Source of the DNA: Branchiostoma belcheri
Lineage: Eukaryota; Chordata; Leptocardii; Amphioxiformes; Branchiostomatidae
Assembly: GCF_001625305.1 (NCBI RefSeq)
Contig: NW_017804018.1
Coordinates: 1 to 64,000, forward strand
Direction of reading: 5' to 3'
DNA length: 64,000 nt
The translations under genes and the position numbers were made by a program. The notes under the pieces are model-generated. The model had not been told where the DNA came from. It saw only the letters and a program-made list of their open reading frames with translations, and made no database searches. Of the stretch, positions 44,122 to 55,604 are shown piece after piece. The first letter of the stretch is position 1; each line of letters starts with the position of its first letter.

Positions 44122-44838
44122 TAACGACTTTTGCGAAATTATGACGTCATTTATACGATTTTTCGGGGTAAAACCGTCAAAAATCGTTTTTTCCATAAAA
44201 CTACAACCAAACCATACAATAAAAACCAAACCAAAGACCTATGTTGCCTTAAGTGCAATTAAAATAGGACCTAGAAAATTTTCATGTTAGGACTAAGATG
44301 GTTGCGTTGCGGCGAATTGTACTCTCCACACTCTATTGTCTTCAAAACATTGACCCACTCGCCTTCTACACGCAATGGCTTTGCATGCCTTGATCACTGA
44401 GGACCCAACTGAAGTCAAATGTCTTGCTAACAATGTTGTGTCAGACGCCCATGTCATGCTGCTATGCACGTTGGATGGGAACTTGTCGATGCCCGTTGCT
44501 GTCGATTACATGTCAAAAAGGGAAAGGAGGGACAAAACATGTGTCGGACATGTTTAGAGAAAGAGTGAAGACAACACAATGCTGCGTTAGTTAGTTACTT
44601 ACGTTCGGCGTCAGTTAACGGCTTGGTCGTGCAGAACGCACCAGATTGTGTTGTAAGTCATTGCCATCAATGTCTAAAGACGGCCATGTATGCACCGAGT
44701 GTGTCAAAGTGTGGTCAGAATAAAACTCAATGTATTTCCTGTCTTTCCGTGTGTTCTTTGTTAATCCGTTTTCATTTTGTTCTGCCTTACTTCATCATGT
44801 CTGCTAATGTTTTATCAATGTAAAAAAACGTTTTTCAG

Positions 44839-45003
44839 GGTTGACGTCAGGGAAAATTTCCAGATTCCTGTACGCTGCTATGAGAAGAGGGGAAGTGACA
44901 ATGGAGGGTTTACCCGAGAACTTCGAGCTCAAGAAGCCAGGGGAAACGGAGAGGAAGAAACTACAGCTCATCCTGGAATGTAGGGAGCAGATCAGTGTGA
45001 AAC
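44839..45003 (+). CDS. Candidate exon of an unrecognised gene
   Basis: Acceptor GTTTTTCAG|G, donor AAAC|GTAAGT, no stop between. It encodes SGKISRFLYAAMRRGEVTME then GLPENFELKKPGETERKKLQ and LILECREQISVK. The G-K-I-x-R-F-L...G-x-V...G-L-P...K-P...L-x-x-I-L-E pattern seems familiar from multi-copy invertebrate proteins of unknown function. Neighbouring exons were not identified. Confidence 0.5.
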
Positions 45004-45009
45004 GTAAGT

Positions 45010-46990
45010 CACCACATTGACCTATGTCTCATATTTATGGACTCTTTCAGGTGTTATTGTCATCTTGAATTCTGACATGTGATCCTGTGACCAATCAGGG
45101 GTTGTCACCGATGGCGAATGGAATTCGCTTAGAACAATGGGAGGGGACAGACCGGTCTTCATAATACAACTAATGATGGAGGCCAAGGGAGAAGCAAGGG
45201 CGTTGACAGTAGGTTCCTAAACACTCACCGAGGCCAAATCTTGCGTTCATTAGCGGGAACTGTCCGCTTCCAACTACACGAAAAAGGACGCTGCTGACTG
45301 GTACCACCTCAACTACTACCGGAAACGTTCGAAAAACGCTGGAATGTATGTTTCTGGGAACACCAGAGGAAGCTGTAGCCGCAAAGGCAGACATGACTGA
45401 CAAAATCAGTTAAGTCAAGATGCTTCTGGGGGGGGTGGAGAGGCGGTTACTCCCAAGGACATGGTAACGGCCCGTTTAGACCACTATCTGGCCTCAACAC
45501 GATCCCTCCGCGTCGTCGCTCCCACCAATTCTGCCCAAGTGTCAGTGTATCTCTGCGGAGAACAGAGACCGGGAAGATTTGAAAAATTTGTCGTCAAGTA
45601 GGATTTTTTCAAAATATTACAAAATCGTTAAATACCAATTCCGGCAAACATGTGGTACTGATTCCAGTGATAAGCAAACAAGGACGAATATTAGACACTT
45701 TGTTGGGTAGAATTGTCGCAATATTATATTGTGTTCATTACATACATTTTGAAGTGTTCACTTATTATTTTTGCAGGCTCTAATTTCGTTTGAGGTACTT
45801 CCCTTGTTAAGATTTACCGCGAGGATGTGGTGGACCTGGCGACCACCACCTGACCGTCCTGCCGCTGTGAGGACACCAGCTCTGCAGCACCGGTCCGCCT
45901 GGGGTGTCGTGGACGCGAGGCCGCCAAGCCGTACAAGCGCGGGCAGTAGTAATAGTTTTTGTTTGCCCTGGTGTTTGAACTGGGTCTTTTTGCAAAGTCC
46001 ACTTTTTCCATTTTTTTTACTAGTGATGTACAGCCGAGCAAAAGCCTGGAGGTATGAAAACTGCGTACGTCACATTTTACTTCATTGGGAGGTAGCGGAG
46101 CCCTCAGCTGCATCAAAGGGACGACTGTGAAGCAGATTCCACATCGATACTCCAGAGTACAACCTTCAGAACAGGTAGATGTCTGCTATTTATTACTGTC
46201 AACAAACCAATTCTAATTATTTAAAATGTCATACTTGATACTTGGAAAAATAAAGCTTTCATTAAGGCCTCCATAACCACCATAATCCTCTATTTTCAGT
46301 CAATGTAACTAGAGGTCGGAGATCTCATGTCTTCGTCAGAGGTACATCGTTCTAGAGAAATTAACATGCGTATTCTTTAATCTTTTTAATAATCAATTTG
46401 GTCTAAAGAACAAAAGAATCTCTGTACTATTTTTATGGTACAGAACACCCTGAGACGGTTTGCCGCAGATTATACAGATGCGTCGTCACCCGTGTTAGCC
46501 CCCCCCCTACGTTATTTGAGTTGGACTGTTACTGGAAAAAAACGTTCAAGAAATTCTTACTGTGTTGAAAGTGTCACGACAGCGCCGCAAAGTATAATAA
46601 GAGAAGATGTTATAAAGGAAAGAATCAGAACAGGGTGACTACTGCTGTTTTGTTAATTTGTCTTTATGACAAATAGAAGACTTGTTTCTTGTGTTCTTTG
46701 TGTCCTAACATTTGTACTTCTACAGTTAGTATATTCCAAATCTAGGCATCTCGTTTTTCGGCCATTCGTGTTTTTATTGCGCGCTTGCCTTAAATTTAAG
46801 GTAATTAGATTTAAGGTCTCCAGTGGACGTCATCGATAGCAATTACTTGGTGTGGCCGTAGAAAATAACCTGACATATGTCCAACCTATCCTCCCCCTGC
46901 TGAAGTTATAGTACAATCCCTCAATGTAACGTCATTTGATCCCATCCCATTATGGGGTTCCCCGCTATATCCAACTGTCGGCTGTCTCCA
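45010..46990. other. No firm gene
   Basis: A stretch at 45455-45600 encodes DMVTARLDHYLASTRSLRVV then APTNSAQVSVYLCGEQRPGR before a stop; it looks coding but is not recognised. Frames at 45771-46130 and elsewhere show no domain. The rest is low-information sequence. Confidence 0.35.
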
Positions 46991-47009
46991 AGCAGATGTA
47001 GGTGGGGGA

Positions 47010-47470
47010 TTTCTAAACACAAAAGGTCCTATTACGGGGACATAACGACCTCCACGACTCTCATCTTTGAACTCAATCTTGGAGACCACGACAGTAATAT
47101 CCCTATCAAATTTCATTAACTTCTATCCATACATACAAAAGTTATCCTGCTCACAAGAAAAATTAACAAAATGCCCCCTTTAGTCACAACGAAACCCCCC
47201 ACGAAGCTCAGTAACGAACTTAACCTTGGTCCCGACAATAGTAAGCACCACACCAAGAATTATAATCAACATTTTACAAATACTTGAGTTATCTTGCTAA
47301 CAAGCCACAAACACAAAAGGTGCACTAACGTAACGCACAGACCCCCCACGAAGCCAAAACTTGTACTTGACTTCGGCCTTAACAGCGGTAATCTGCCTGC
47401 CAAAAATCATGGACGAAAATCATGCCTTCCAGAGTTATATCGCAAAATCCGCAGTTCCCCACACTCCGGC
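47010..47470. repeat. Degenerate tandem repeat, ~160-bp unit, about three copies
   Basis: Recurring order of phrases: ACCCCCCACGAAG, then a CTTGGTC or TTCGGCC phrase with GACAATAGTAA or GCGGTAAT, then CAAAAATCAT-like, then AGTTATCTTGCT and ACAAG. Copies around 47010, 47195 and 47340 are strongly diverged. Confidence 0.5.
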
Positions 47471-47631
47471 GAGACAATTTCATAGTCCTTCTGACGAAGA
47501 CAATTATGGAGTTTTTAACTTGGAAATGTATCCTTGTCACCACTGTAGATTATAAATTCTAGATGTGTACACATGAATTATTTATTGGAGGCAGTTAAAA
47601 CCACTACAGCTTTAAAACTTGTCTGTTACAG

Positions 47632-47969
47632 ACATGGATTGGTCTCCAGTTTTAGAACAAGAACCTCAGCAGGGACATGTTGGACATTCTTCGTTGGAGG
47701 ACATTCTTCGTTTCTACCAACAAAACTACATCCCCGCCGAGGTAGACGAGGAAAGCCACATCAGGAGAAATCCTGGCTATGGAGTATCAGTCGTCAGAGT
47801 CGAGTGGAGAAGACGAGCAGGAAACCCATATCTTTACAGTGAGGCGGCTACAGTGGGAATCAAGTCGGCTGAGGAAGCTAAAAGAGGCCTTGTACAAGGT
47901 GTGTCCCCAGAAAGGTGTTTGCCGTGTCCTGTCAAATACCGACTCTTCCTGAAGAGCAGTGTAATGTGA
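47632..47969 (+). CDS. Candidate terminal exon of an unrecognised gene
   Basis: Acceptor GTCTGTTACAG|A; stop TGA at 47967-47969. The frame gives DMDWSPVLEQEPQQGHVGHS then LEDILRFYQQNYIPAEVDEE and a mixed alpha/beta-like region ending RLFLKSSVM, 112 residues in all. No domain recognised. It could also be a chance long frame. Confidence 0.35.
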
Positions 47970-48099
47970 GTACCCACACGAGCAACACTTAGCGGTTTCA
48001 AGTTCTTCAAGATGGGAGTAACTATCTACGGTGGCGAGAATATGGGATCGAACTCTGGCAACGTGAACAAAAACCAACTAACAATCACAAATGGCTGTA

Positions 48100-48237
48100 A
48101 CATCCAGCTAACTCATCTAAGCTGGACCAGCCCCCACTGAGCCTGATAGAGGCACAGTCCCTGAAGTCTGGGTTTCCAAGAGGCTGGGCAGCTGTAAGAA
48201 TAGACCTAACCCTAACGAGCCTGAGTTAGCTGGATGT
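48100..48237. mobile_element. MITE-like element with 16-bp perfect inverted ends
   Basis: ACATCCAGCTAACTCA (48100-48115) is mirrored exactly at 48222-48237. Length 138 bp, GC-rich interior. No convincing target duplication. Confidence 0.65.
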
Positions 48238-48239
48238 AC

Positions 48240-49560
48240 CTACTGTCATACGCCAATCAATAAGTTAAGTAATAGCTGCTCTGTCACCATTGTTCACATA
48301 CGACTCGGCTGTTGCAACTTGCTTGTTATAACGACCACAATAGACTTTTCAGAACGACTGTTGGTGTTCTTGATGGGATGGTCCTCGCAATCCAGGATAT
48401 TTGATGTTCCTCTCAGGAGATGCTGTAGTAGAAACATGAAGATAAAGAACAAGGATAAGAACAGTAGTACTTGGAGAACATCGGTGCCGACCAAGAACAC
48501 GGCAGAAATTGGTCAATTAGGTTCTTAATGGGTCAACGGTAGGGGCGAATAAATGTTTGATAGAGACAGGAGCAGCTCAGCCGTGTCACAGTTTTGACAA
48601 TATATTCTACACTGCAACAATATCTTATTCTTGGCTTGAATAAACATGAATAAGAATGGGTTCCCAGATAACATTGAGAACACAGTTCTCGCCAACACGT
48701 AAACAAGATAATCCATCACAGATGTCAGCCTCTGCCAACCTTTCACAAAATTTTTGGCCAGTTTTGTCCAAAACAGTTAAAGTCGGACACATTGTCGTGT
48801 CAGTATAGCACAGGACGTTTTCTAGAACAATACAGATTTGTGACAAACTGATTATTAGTGACGAGACACATTCCACACACTGCCGTACACAACACGGCGT
48901 GGCTCAAGTAAACGGCAGAATCAATCGATTTTCCTCCACTAGAACTTGTCGATATTACATACGAGTAATCGTAACATCTTACAGATTCATTCTACGTAAG
49001 CTGACAAGCACAGAAGCGACGACTTAACACACAAAAAGGCATGAAAATGCTGCACTCACCTCTCACCACCGTCTTTCCTCTCCAACTGAAGCTGGGTGGG
49101 ACGGTTTTCGACTAGAAATTCTGCCTATATCCATCCGCCACGGGATTAAGCTGTATGGCAATGGGACTAGTTGACGTAAAACAAACAATTATAATTTTGT
49201 TTTACAAGACAAATGTAACAGTCTGAAAATAACGCCAATAGTTTGACGGTGAACCCTAATATACTAGATGCTTCGTCCTTGTCACGTACTACTTTCTGGC
49301 GGCACTTGTGTACATCCCGTCTGAGGTCGATATTCGGTGGCGTGGCCCTGCGAGGCTCACTTGGGGTTTGTCTGAGTACCAGTAAATGGATGGCCGCGAA
49401 TTTAGAGGTAGGGGCAAGATGTTTTTAAAAACGTATTGTGCGTACAATCTCCATGTTACTATTCATTGTACTGTCAACATGAATTGTGATATTTTCCTGT
49501 ATACATATTTCAAGGAACAAAGTTCCAGATGAAATCCATTTGTCATGCAACCTACAACTA
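48240..49560. other. No gene recognised
   Basis: Short frames without domains on both strands. Confidence 0.4.
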
Positions 49561-50170
49561 GAAAACTTTAAGCGTTCCACTATGACTTTTCCAACAAAGC
49601 ATTTACAGAGATGATGGACGCCTACATGAATGCAACTACACTAACAAAAGCAGAACAGATCAACATAGAACAGCAAACAAGAGGACAGTCTACCAGTCCC
49701 ATGTGGATGGAAGAACGAAAGACAAAATTGACAGCTAATTTCAAGGCAGCCATTTCGTGTTCAGTAGAGCACTCCAACAAAATAAGAGCGATGCTGTACA
49801 ACAGCCTCTCTACTGCAGTAACTGAATATGGTAACCATAATAAGGCTACTGCAGTAGACATAGAATAAGAATTCCCTTACTGTGGGCCTACTGTGATGAG
49901 GTTGGACTGATCTTGTCAATGCAGCGACCCTGGCTGGGAGCTTCAGTGGACTGGTAAGGAAAGATGGGCAATTCATAAAAGGCATGGAGGTGAAGTGTCC
50001 TCTGTCAAAACAGGGAATATCGGCAGAAGATGGCCAGTCAGGACAGCAAGTTCTTTCTGAAGCAAGTGAACAGATCCGTCAGCCAGATCACAAATATAAC
50101 GATCAGGTACAGGGCCAGTTGTACTGCTGCGAGCTTGACTGGGTGGACTTTGTGGTCTACTTCGGACAAG
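49560..50170 (+). pseudogene. YqaJ-like nuclease domain, frame-broken
   Basis: YqaJ proteins are lambda-exonuclease-type (PD-D/E-x-K) nucleases. Consecutive blocks appear in shifting frames: EQQTRGQSTSPMWMEERKTK with LTANF; TEYGNHNKATAV; DEVGLILSMQRPWLGASVD; then GLVRKDGQFIKGMEVKCPLS with the E-x-K catalytic pair; then YNDQVQGQLYCCELDWVDFV with VYFGQ and the donor CAAG|GTAAG at 50171. The order is that of the family, but at least two one-base shifts (about 49865 and 49950) break it. Probably the C-terminal part of the same SWIM/YqaJ family as at 22-24.9 kb, from a second copy. Confidence 0.75.
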
Positions 50171-50329
50171 GTAAGATTTTTCAGAAACTGTTTTGCATGC
50201 ACAACACAGGACCATAGAAATAGTGCCACTAGGACTCCTACCTCTGGATCACATGGCCTTTGCCCCACTCTCCAAACCTGCAGAATGGACACAGCCAATG
50301 AAGAGTGCAAACACCGATATTTAAAAAAT

Positions 50330-50700
50330 CAAAGACATGGAGTGGCAGAGCCCTAATTGGTCCAAGGGAAAAAAACAAGCCACCAGTAGACATAACAGCT
50401 AGGAAGTTCTTCACTCCTATTAATGACAATTCCTGCCCAAGTCTGAAAGAAGTTATGGCAGACCTGTATGTACCCAGTAAAGATGTCTGTGCGTTTAAGT
50501 ATGGGATATGGGTGTTCCATTAATTGAGGATGGTAACTTCTCACTTCTTTTTGTTTCCAACTGTTCAAAAAGTTTTATGGACTATGTGACCTGTGTGGAG
50601 GACTTGGGTAAGAATAGAACAAAGTCCACAGGTACACGAGGCCAAACCTGGCAGCCGCTACGGCTAATATATCTGCCAGTGTCAACAGCAGGTATGTGAC
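50330..50700 (+). pseudogene. YqaJ/SWIM-family middle region, second copy
   Basis: KDMEWQSPNWSKGKKQATS matches the DMEWAKPNYHKG block at 24.35 kb; in a second frame ITARKFFTPINDNSCPSLKE then VMADLYVPSKDV corresponds to the KKLFNPLG...LLDAMYPSCQD block at 24.55 kb. In full-length proteins this region precedes YqaJ, yet here it follows the YqaJ piece at 49.6-50.2 kb. So it comes from another copy or a rearrangement. The frame 50508-50699 that follows is unrecognised. Confidence 0.6.
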
Positions 50701-51064
50701 TGACGACACAATTTTGGCTTATCTAACATTCAAAATTGATTTCTGTGTTTTACGAAATGGTGAAATGACTGTGATACAGTGTATACACAGGGTTCACATC
50801 ATAATTGCTATATTATTCTTCCAATGACAGTCTTATTTTTGACAAAAAGCTATTCTAGCATTTCCTTATAAATTTTGCAAATGACATCATGATTTGAATA
50901 ACTTAATGTTTAATGATGTTCACCTTCACATAACTTCCAAATATTACAAGTATAAAATTCCCAGCAGTTACCACTATTGAGTAATGTCCAATAATTGTTT
51001 GACACTGTTGTCTTTGGAGCTACAGTACTGTAAGTTAAATTGGTTCTTTGTCCTGTTTCACCAG

Positions 51065-51170
51065 CATGAAATGGCAGATGAGCAGGCACGGATTGAATCC
51101 TTTTTGCCTTGGCCATTGCATGCTCCAGTTAACCCAGAGTCACTTGCTCAAGCAGGTTTCTACCACACAG
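51065..51170 (+). CDS. BIR domain, first exon
   Basis: BIR domains are zinc-binding modules of IAP proteins that bind caspases or partner proteins. Acceptor TTTCACCAG|C, donor ACAG|GTAAGT. The frame HEMADEQARIESFLPWPLHA then PVNPESLAQAGFYHT is the N-terminal half of a BIR (A-R-h-x-S-F...W-P...L-A-x-A-G-F-Y-x-T). The upstream part of the protein was not identified. No stop in frame. Confidence 0.8.
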
Positions 51171-51271
51171 GTAAGTAACACTACAACGTTATTACTTAAT
51201 GCACGTTTTAAAATATCACCAGGTTTTGAAATTGTCTTCTGGCAAAGAAATACATGACAATTGTATTGCAG

Positions 51272-51417
51272 ATTTCGATGACCCATGGGTGGAACATGCT
51301 CGGTGGTACCCAGGGTGTGAGCTCTTAGGGCAGCTGGAAGGGGGGGGGGCCGTCGTGCGAGCAGAACAGGCCTCTAGATCTTCTCCTGACTACACTCAAA
51401 GCCAGCAACATGCACAG
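51272..51417 (+). CDS. BIR domain, second exon (zinc-binding CxxC absent)
   Basis: Acceptor GTATTGCAG|A; the junction with the previous exon is in frame (ACA G|AT TTC). It encodes DFDDPWVEHARWYPGCELLG, the last part of a BIR with its zinc-ligand His and Cys, then a low-complexity stretch around a G run and a donor-like CACAG|GTATCA. The segment that should sit between the exons (G..D.V.CF.C....L..W), with two of the four zinc ligands, is missing from both exons and from the 101-bp intron. As spliced here the domain could not bind zinc normally. Confidence 0.72.
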
Positions 51418-51419
51418 GT

Positions 51420-52735
51420 ATCAATAGAAGCACAATTTCCGTCCATGATTTCTGATCATACAAATTGCCACATTTGCAATTTGCTTAGTACATGTAGTTA
51501 CCTTCAAGAAGTTACTAATAGTATCCATGTATTGTATTTAACTGCCTTTAAGTTTAGGGCTGAGATAAACCGGAGCTTTGTCTTGTTTCACCAGCATCTT
51601 ATATTCATCAGCAATTGAATTGTATTGAATTATACTACCTACCTATACCTAGCCTCTTAGGACATGGTAATCATTGAATATTTGATTGGATCTTTATTAG
51701 TTAATAAATTTATTTTCTTACTAGGTAAAGATGCATTTACATTGTACATGTACATGTACATGTAAAACCTAGAGACTCTCATGATGCTTCTGACAGAATT
51801 CTCTCTGTTGTGCACCATACAATGTAACATGACTTATTGCCTCCAGGGAAGGAGACATCCTTCCGCGGAAGGGCTTTGTAAGGGATTTAGATTTTCATGT
51901 TCGCAGCTGTTTCTTGCGTTTGGGTGGACGGATTCTTTTGGGACTCGGTATATGCTTTGCTTTTGGGCTGTAGATGGTGCACGTTCTTTTTGTTTTTATT
52001 GTATATGTGTTTTCGGGCGGGAAAATGGTGTTTTGGTGGCCCCAAAATACCCTTTGAGCGTGAAAATGGTCGCAATGTCGTTGACCTTTTGCACAGAGGG
52101 GTGTCCGGTCTTGATACATACTTTGTTTAAAAATATGCACCAAAACGCTGTTTTCCAGGGCTGCATAGCCAGATTCAGTGAAAATATGCACAATTCAAAG
52201 AACCTTTGGTGAAAATATACATTCCTTTGCGGATTTATGGTGTTTTTTACTTGGATCGAACCCGGAAGTGTCAATACGGGGGCACGGTGTCTGGTAAACG
52301 TAGTGAGTCACAAGTATGCAAATGAGTATTATGCAAACTTTTGCATACGTGCCTATATTACTACAACTTCTTGTAAACCCTTGTATATTTGACGTACTAT
52401 AAGCAGCAAGCTTCTGTATGTGACATTTTGGACCCCAGTCACTATGTTTTCGATCGAAATATTTGTGGTTTTAACGTCTGATTTAACGGTTCCGGTTGTC
52501 ATTCTGAGTTTCATTACGAGTTCCTTGCGGCAGATTAAATAGAATTTCATAAGTTCATGGGTAAATGTTATAAGCTGCAGATGAAAATGTTGACCTGTGT
52601 TAACACAACCTGGAATGCTAAATCTAACACATAAAATTTAACACCATCAACTATTCATAACAACATATAAGAATATACAATAAAAAGCCCGGAGGTATAA
52701 AATCTCAGATTTTACTTGTTTTGTCTTTTATTCAA
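51420..52735. other. No gene recognised
   Basis: The phrase TTTGTCTTGTTTCACCAGCAT at about 51578 repeats the acceptor region of the first BIR exon (51047-51067), hinting at a decayed duplicate of that exon. Frames at 51780-52275 on both strands have no recognisable domain. Confidence 0.4.
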
Positions 52736-52738
52736 CAG

Positions 52739-52959
52739 TATGTCCTCGAGTCAGCACTTGACTCCAGGTGGTACCTGTTCAGAAGTGCCCTGGGACAGCT
52801 GCAGCTGTATGACAGTCACCTGCGGATCAGCCTGCCCCTCGGCAGTGGGAAACACCGAGACAGGTTCCAGGTGCTTCTTCAGGTGAATGGCCAGGCCATG
52901 GTGGTGGATGTCGCCTCAGTGCAGTTTGTGAAGAATCCACCATCTACAGAAACAGCAAG
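52739..52959 (+). CDS. Unrecognised three-exon gene, exon A
   Basis: Acceptor TTATTCAACAG|T, donor GCAAG|GTATGT. It encodes YVLESALDSRWYLFRSALGQ, then LQLYDSHLRISLPLGSGKHR and DRFQVLLQVNGQAMVVDVAS, beta-rich and undamaged. It joins the next exon in phase (AG|A, Arg). No domain identified. Confidence 0.6.
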
Positions 52960-53425
52960 GTATGTTCACAATCATGTGTCTGAATAAGAAGTGAAACATT
53001 TTAGAATGCAGTATATAGTACACTGTAGGAACTAGTTATATGTCATGTAATAATTATTGTATTTGTCATCATTATGTCTATGTTACATGTTTTATAACAA
53101 CTCTTACAATTAGCCTTCTGGCATGTATTTTCATTAAAATTACTTGTAATGATAACATAAGATGACTTTTGAAACATATTGTGACCATTGGTTATGACCA
53201 TACTTTTGCTATTTATATGACTGTACATATACCACATACATGTTACATTTACATGTAATGTTAGCTACAAAAATCAGAAATCCTAAATTTTTAGTCTTCC
53301 CAATTTAAAAGTCATATTAATAAGAGATGTCATTGTGGATGCTTTATAACATTTTGAGTCCTGATAAATTCTCTAATGATACCTGATGCATAAGGATTAT
53401 CTACTGTGCATTTTTTAATATCCAG

Positions 53426-53545
53426 ACAGGTTTCTCTTCTGTTGGAAGATGAGACAGCTGTGATGGAGAAACTGCAGGAAGTTCTGTTCACCAACAGCTC
53501 AGGGTTTCCAGACTTGCCATGTGGGATCAGGCCAGGACAAATCTG
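53426..53545 (+). CDS. Unrecognised three-exon gene, exon B
   Basis: Acceptor AATATCCAG|A, donor ATCTG|GTGAGT. It encodes QVSLLLEDETAVMEKLQEVL then FTNSSGFPDLPCGIRPGQI. The split last codon (TG|C, Cys) is completed by exon C. No stop. The LLEDE...KLQEVLF part is predicted helical. Confidence 0.6.
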
Positions 53546-53889
53546 GTGAGTAAATCTAATTCTGATGCAAAAGTCTGTTAAAGTTTCAACGGAAAAGTAA
53601 CTCAGAAAATTATAATAGGTACGAAGTAAACATTTGTGACTTAATCTAAGAGATACCTAAAGGTAATATTTTTGACTCTATCATAAATATACATACACAG
53701 GGTCTACAGCACTATGCAATAATTTAAGAATATAATGAATCAATTTGCTTTCTCTGTAGTACATTTATTGGAAAATATTTGCGGTATTTTTTAATAAACA
53801 AGAAGATTTAGAACCTAGATAAGAGCACAGAACTGATCAGACTTATCATGGAGGTAAAAAAATTGGTCTTATTCACAATGCCTGTGCAG

Positions 53890-54028
53890 CCTACACAGAC
53901 TGGACAGACAGAAGAAGGTGGTTGTGAGTTCAGCTGCCCATGCCAACTCACAGTGTGGCACGGTCTTGGTGGCACCAATCAACGAGCTGGGGACTGCAGA
54001 CATCAACCAAATCACCTCAGCAAAGAAG
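53890..54028 (+). CDS. Unrecognised three-exon gene, exon C
   Basis: Acceptor CCTGTGCAG|C, donor AAG|GTAACT. It continues in frame as LHRLDRQKKVVVSSAAHANS then QCGTVLVAPINELGTADINQ and ITSAKK. Exons A-C give about 160 continuous residues; a further exon must follow, but only a retroelement and a CA repeat come next. The gene may be truncated or have a distant last exon. Confidence 0.55.
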
Positions 54029-54509
54029 GTAACTACATTGTATGTAAGACAAACAAACACACACAATACAAAGTCATGTAGACCTACATACATGTACACA
54101 TGAACACAGTCACACAGACTCACACAAGCACACACTCATCATGATCACACACACATGATCACGGCTGCAACAGTCCTTCCTGCACCACACCATTAGACTC
54201 TACAATAACCTACCTTGAACCTACATTGGAACTTGTATAGCCTGACCAAGCAACTTTGTGTATATCTGTTGTAAATAATTTTTATATGTGTCTTTTGTAT
54301 ATATGTTAGTTTAGATGTATTATTTTTCAATGTGAACGTTGTTTTTTTAAATAATGTGACAAATTGTACCTAATTCAGGGGGATGCGCTTCTGCTCCCCC
54401 TGCTGTTGTACATTTGTAAAATGATGAGCAACAAATAAATTTCAATTGTCCATGAACACTGCCTCTCACATATGCACACACACATCCACATACTGTCTCT
54501 CACAGGGGT

Positions 54510-54510
<1 letters not shown>

Positions 54511-54542
<32 letters not shown>
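54511..54542. repeat. (CA)n microsatellite
   Basis: Sixteen CA units followed at once by the start of an RT frame. Imperfect CACA sequence also extends from 54054 to 54160. Confidence 0.95.
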
Positions 54543-54544
<2 letters not shown>

Positions 54545-54546
<2 letters not shown>

Positions 54547-55604
54547 CCTGAGTGAACTGAATCCACACAAAGCTAGTGAACTGAATCCACACAAAGCTAG
54601 TGGACCAGACGGCCTTCCAGCAAAAATTCTTAAACTAGCGGCCGTAGAGTTAGCCCCAGCTCTAACCTTAATATGTCAGAAATATTAGAATCAGGCCAAA
54701 TCCCGTCCACTTGGCTACACGCCAACATCACTCCCATTTATAAAAAAAGGTGATAGGACGAAACCTTCTAACTATCGTCCCGTCTCTCTCACTTGTGTTT
54801 GTAGTAAGGTTATGGAGCACATTATTCACTCCCAGATAATGGACCATTTTGATATGTATTCTATCTTAACTGAAAACCAACATGGCTTTAGGAAAAAACA
54901 TTCGTGTGAGACTCAACTTGTCCAAACCACAAATGACTTAGCCCTTTCCTTAGATTCCAAATCACAAACTGACCTAATCATAAATGATTTTGCCAAAGCC
55001 TTCGATAAGGTTCCCCATAACCGTCTTCTCTTAAAACTACATAATTACGGTATCCGAGGCAAACTCCTCCAGTGGATTTCTAACTTCTTAAAAAACATAA
55101 ACAAAGGGTGGTAGCTGGGGGGGGGGAACATTCAGATTGGGCAGAAGTAGTTTCTGGAGTACCCCAAGGCACCGTACTAGGGCCTTTATTGTTTCTAGTA
55201 TACATAAATGATCTGGCTGATAACCTTAACTCTAACATCAGGCTTTTTGCCGATGACTGTGTCATGTACAGAGAAATAAACAATGACAATGACCATACCC
55301 AACTACAAGATGATATAAACATGTTAGACGCATGGCAGAGCAATTGGCAAATGAAACTACATCCTGACAAATGCTACGTCATGCGCTACACCCATAAACG
55401 AAAAACTAAAGTATTTGACTACAAACTAGGGAGCCATACACTAGCTGAGGCAAATAATCACAAGTACCTAGGGGTTATCTTAAATAACAAACTTTCTTGG
55501 ACTGAACACATCTATCATATTACTTCTAAAGCAAATAAATCATTAGGTTTTGTTAAACGCAATCTCTACAGTTGCCCTGAATCAGTTAAGATAAATGCAT
55601 ACGG
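54545..55604 (+). mobile_element. CR1-like RT, part 1 (interrupted by an insertion)
   Basis: Motifs in order: KASGPDGLPAKILKLAAVEL, SNYRPVSLTCVCSKVMEHI, NQHGFRKKHSCETQL, NDFAKAFDKVPHNRL, GVPQGTVLGPLLFLVYINDL and RLFADDCVMYR with the catalytic FADD, then HKYLGVILNNKLSW. An 8-codon stretch (LNPHKASE) at the start is duplicated in tandem. A frame break lies at about 54685, and another at the G run near 55120. The ORF ends at the left edge of the element inserted at about 55600 and resumes at 56892. Confidence 0.88.

Noticed and set aside
48100-48237. Target duplication for the 138-bp MITE
   Set aside because: Only a TA-like overlap at the edges; not enough to assign a superfamily.
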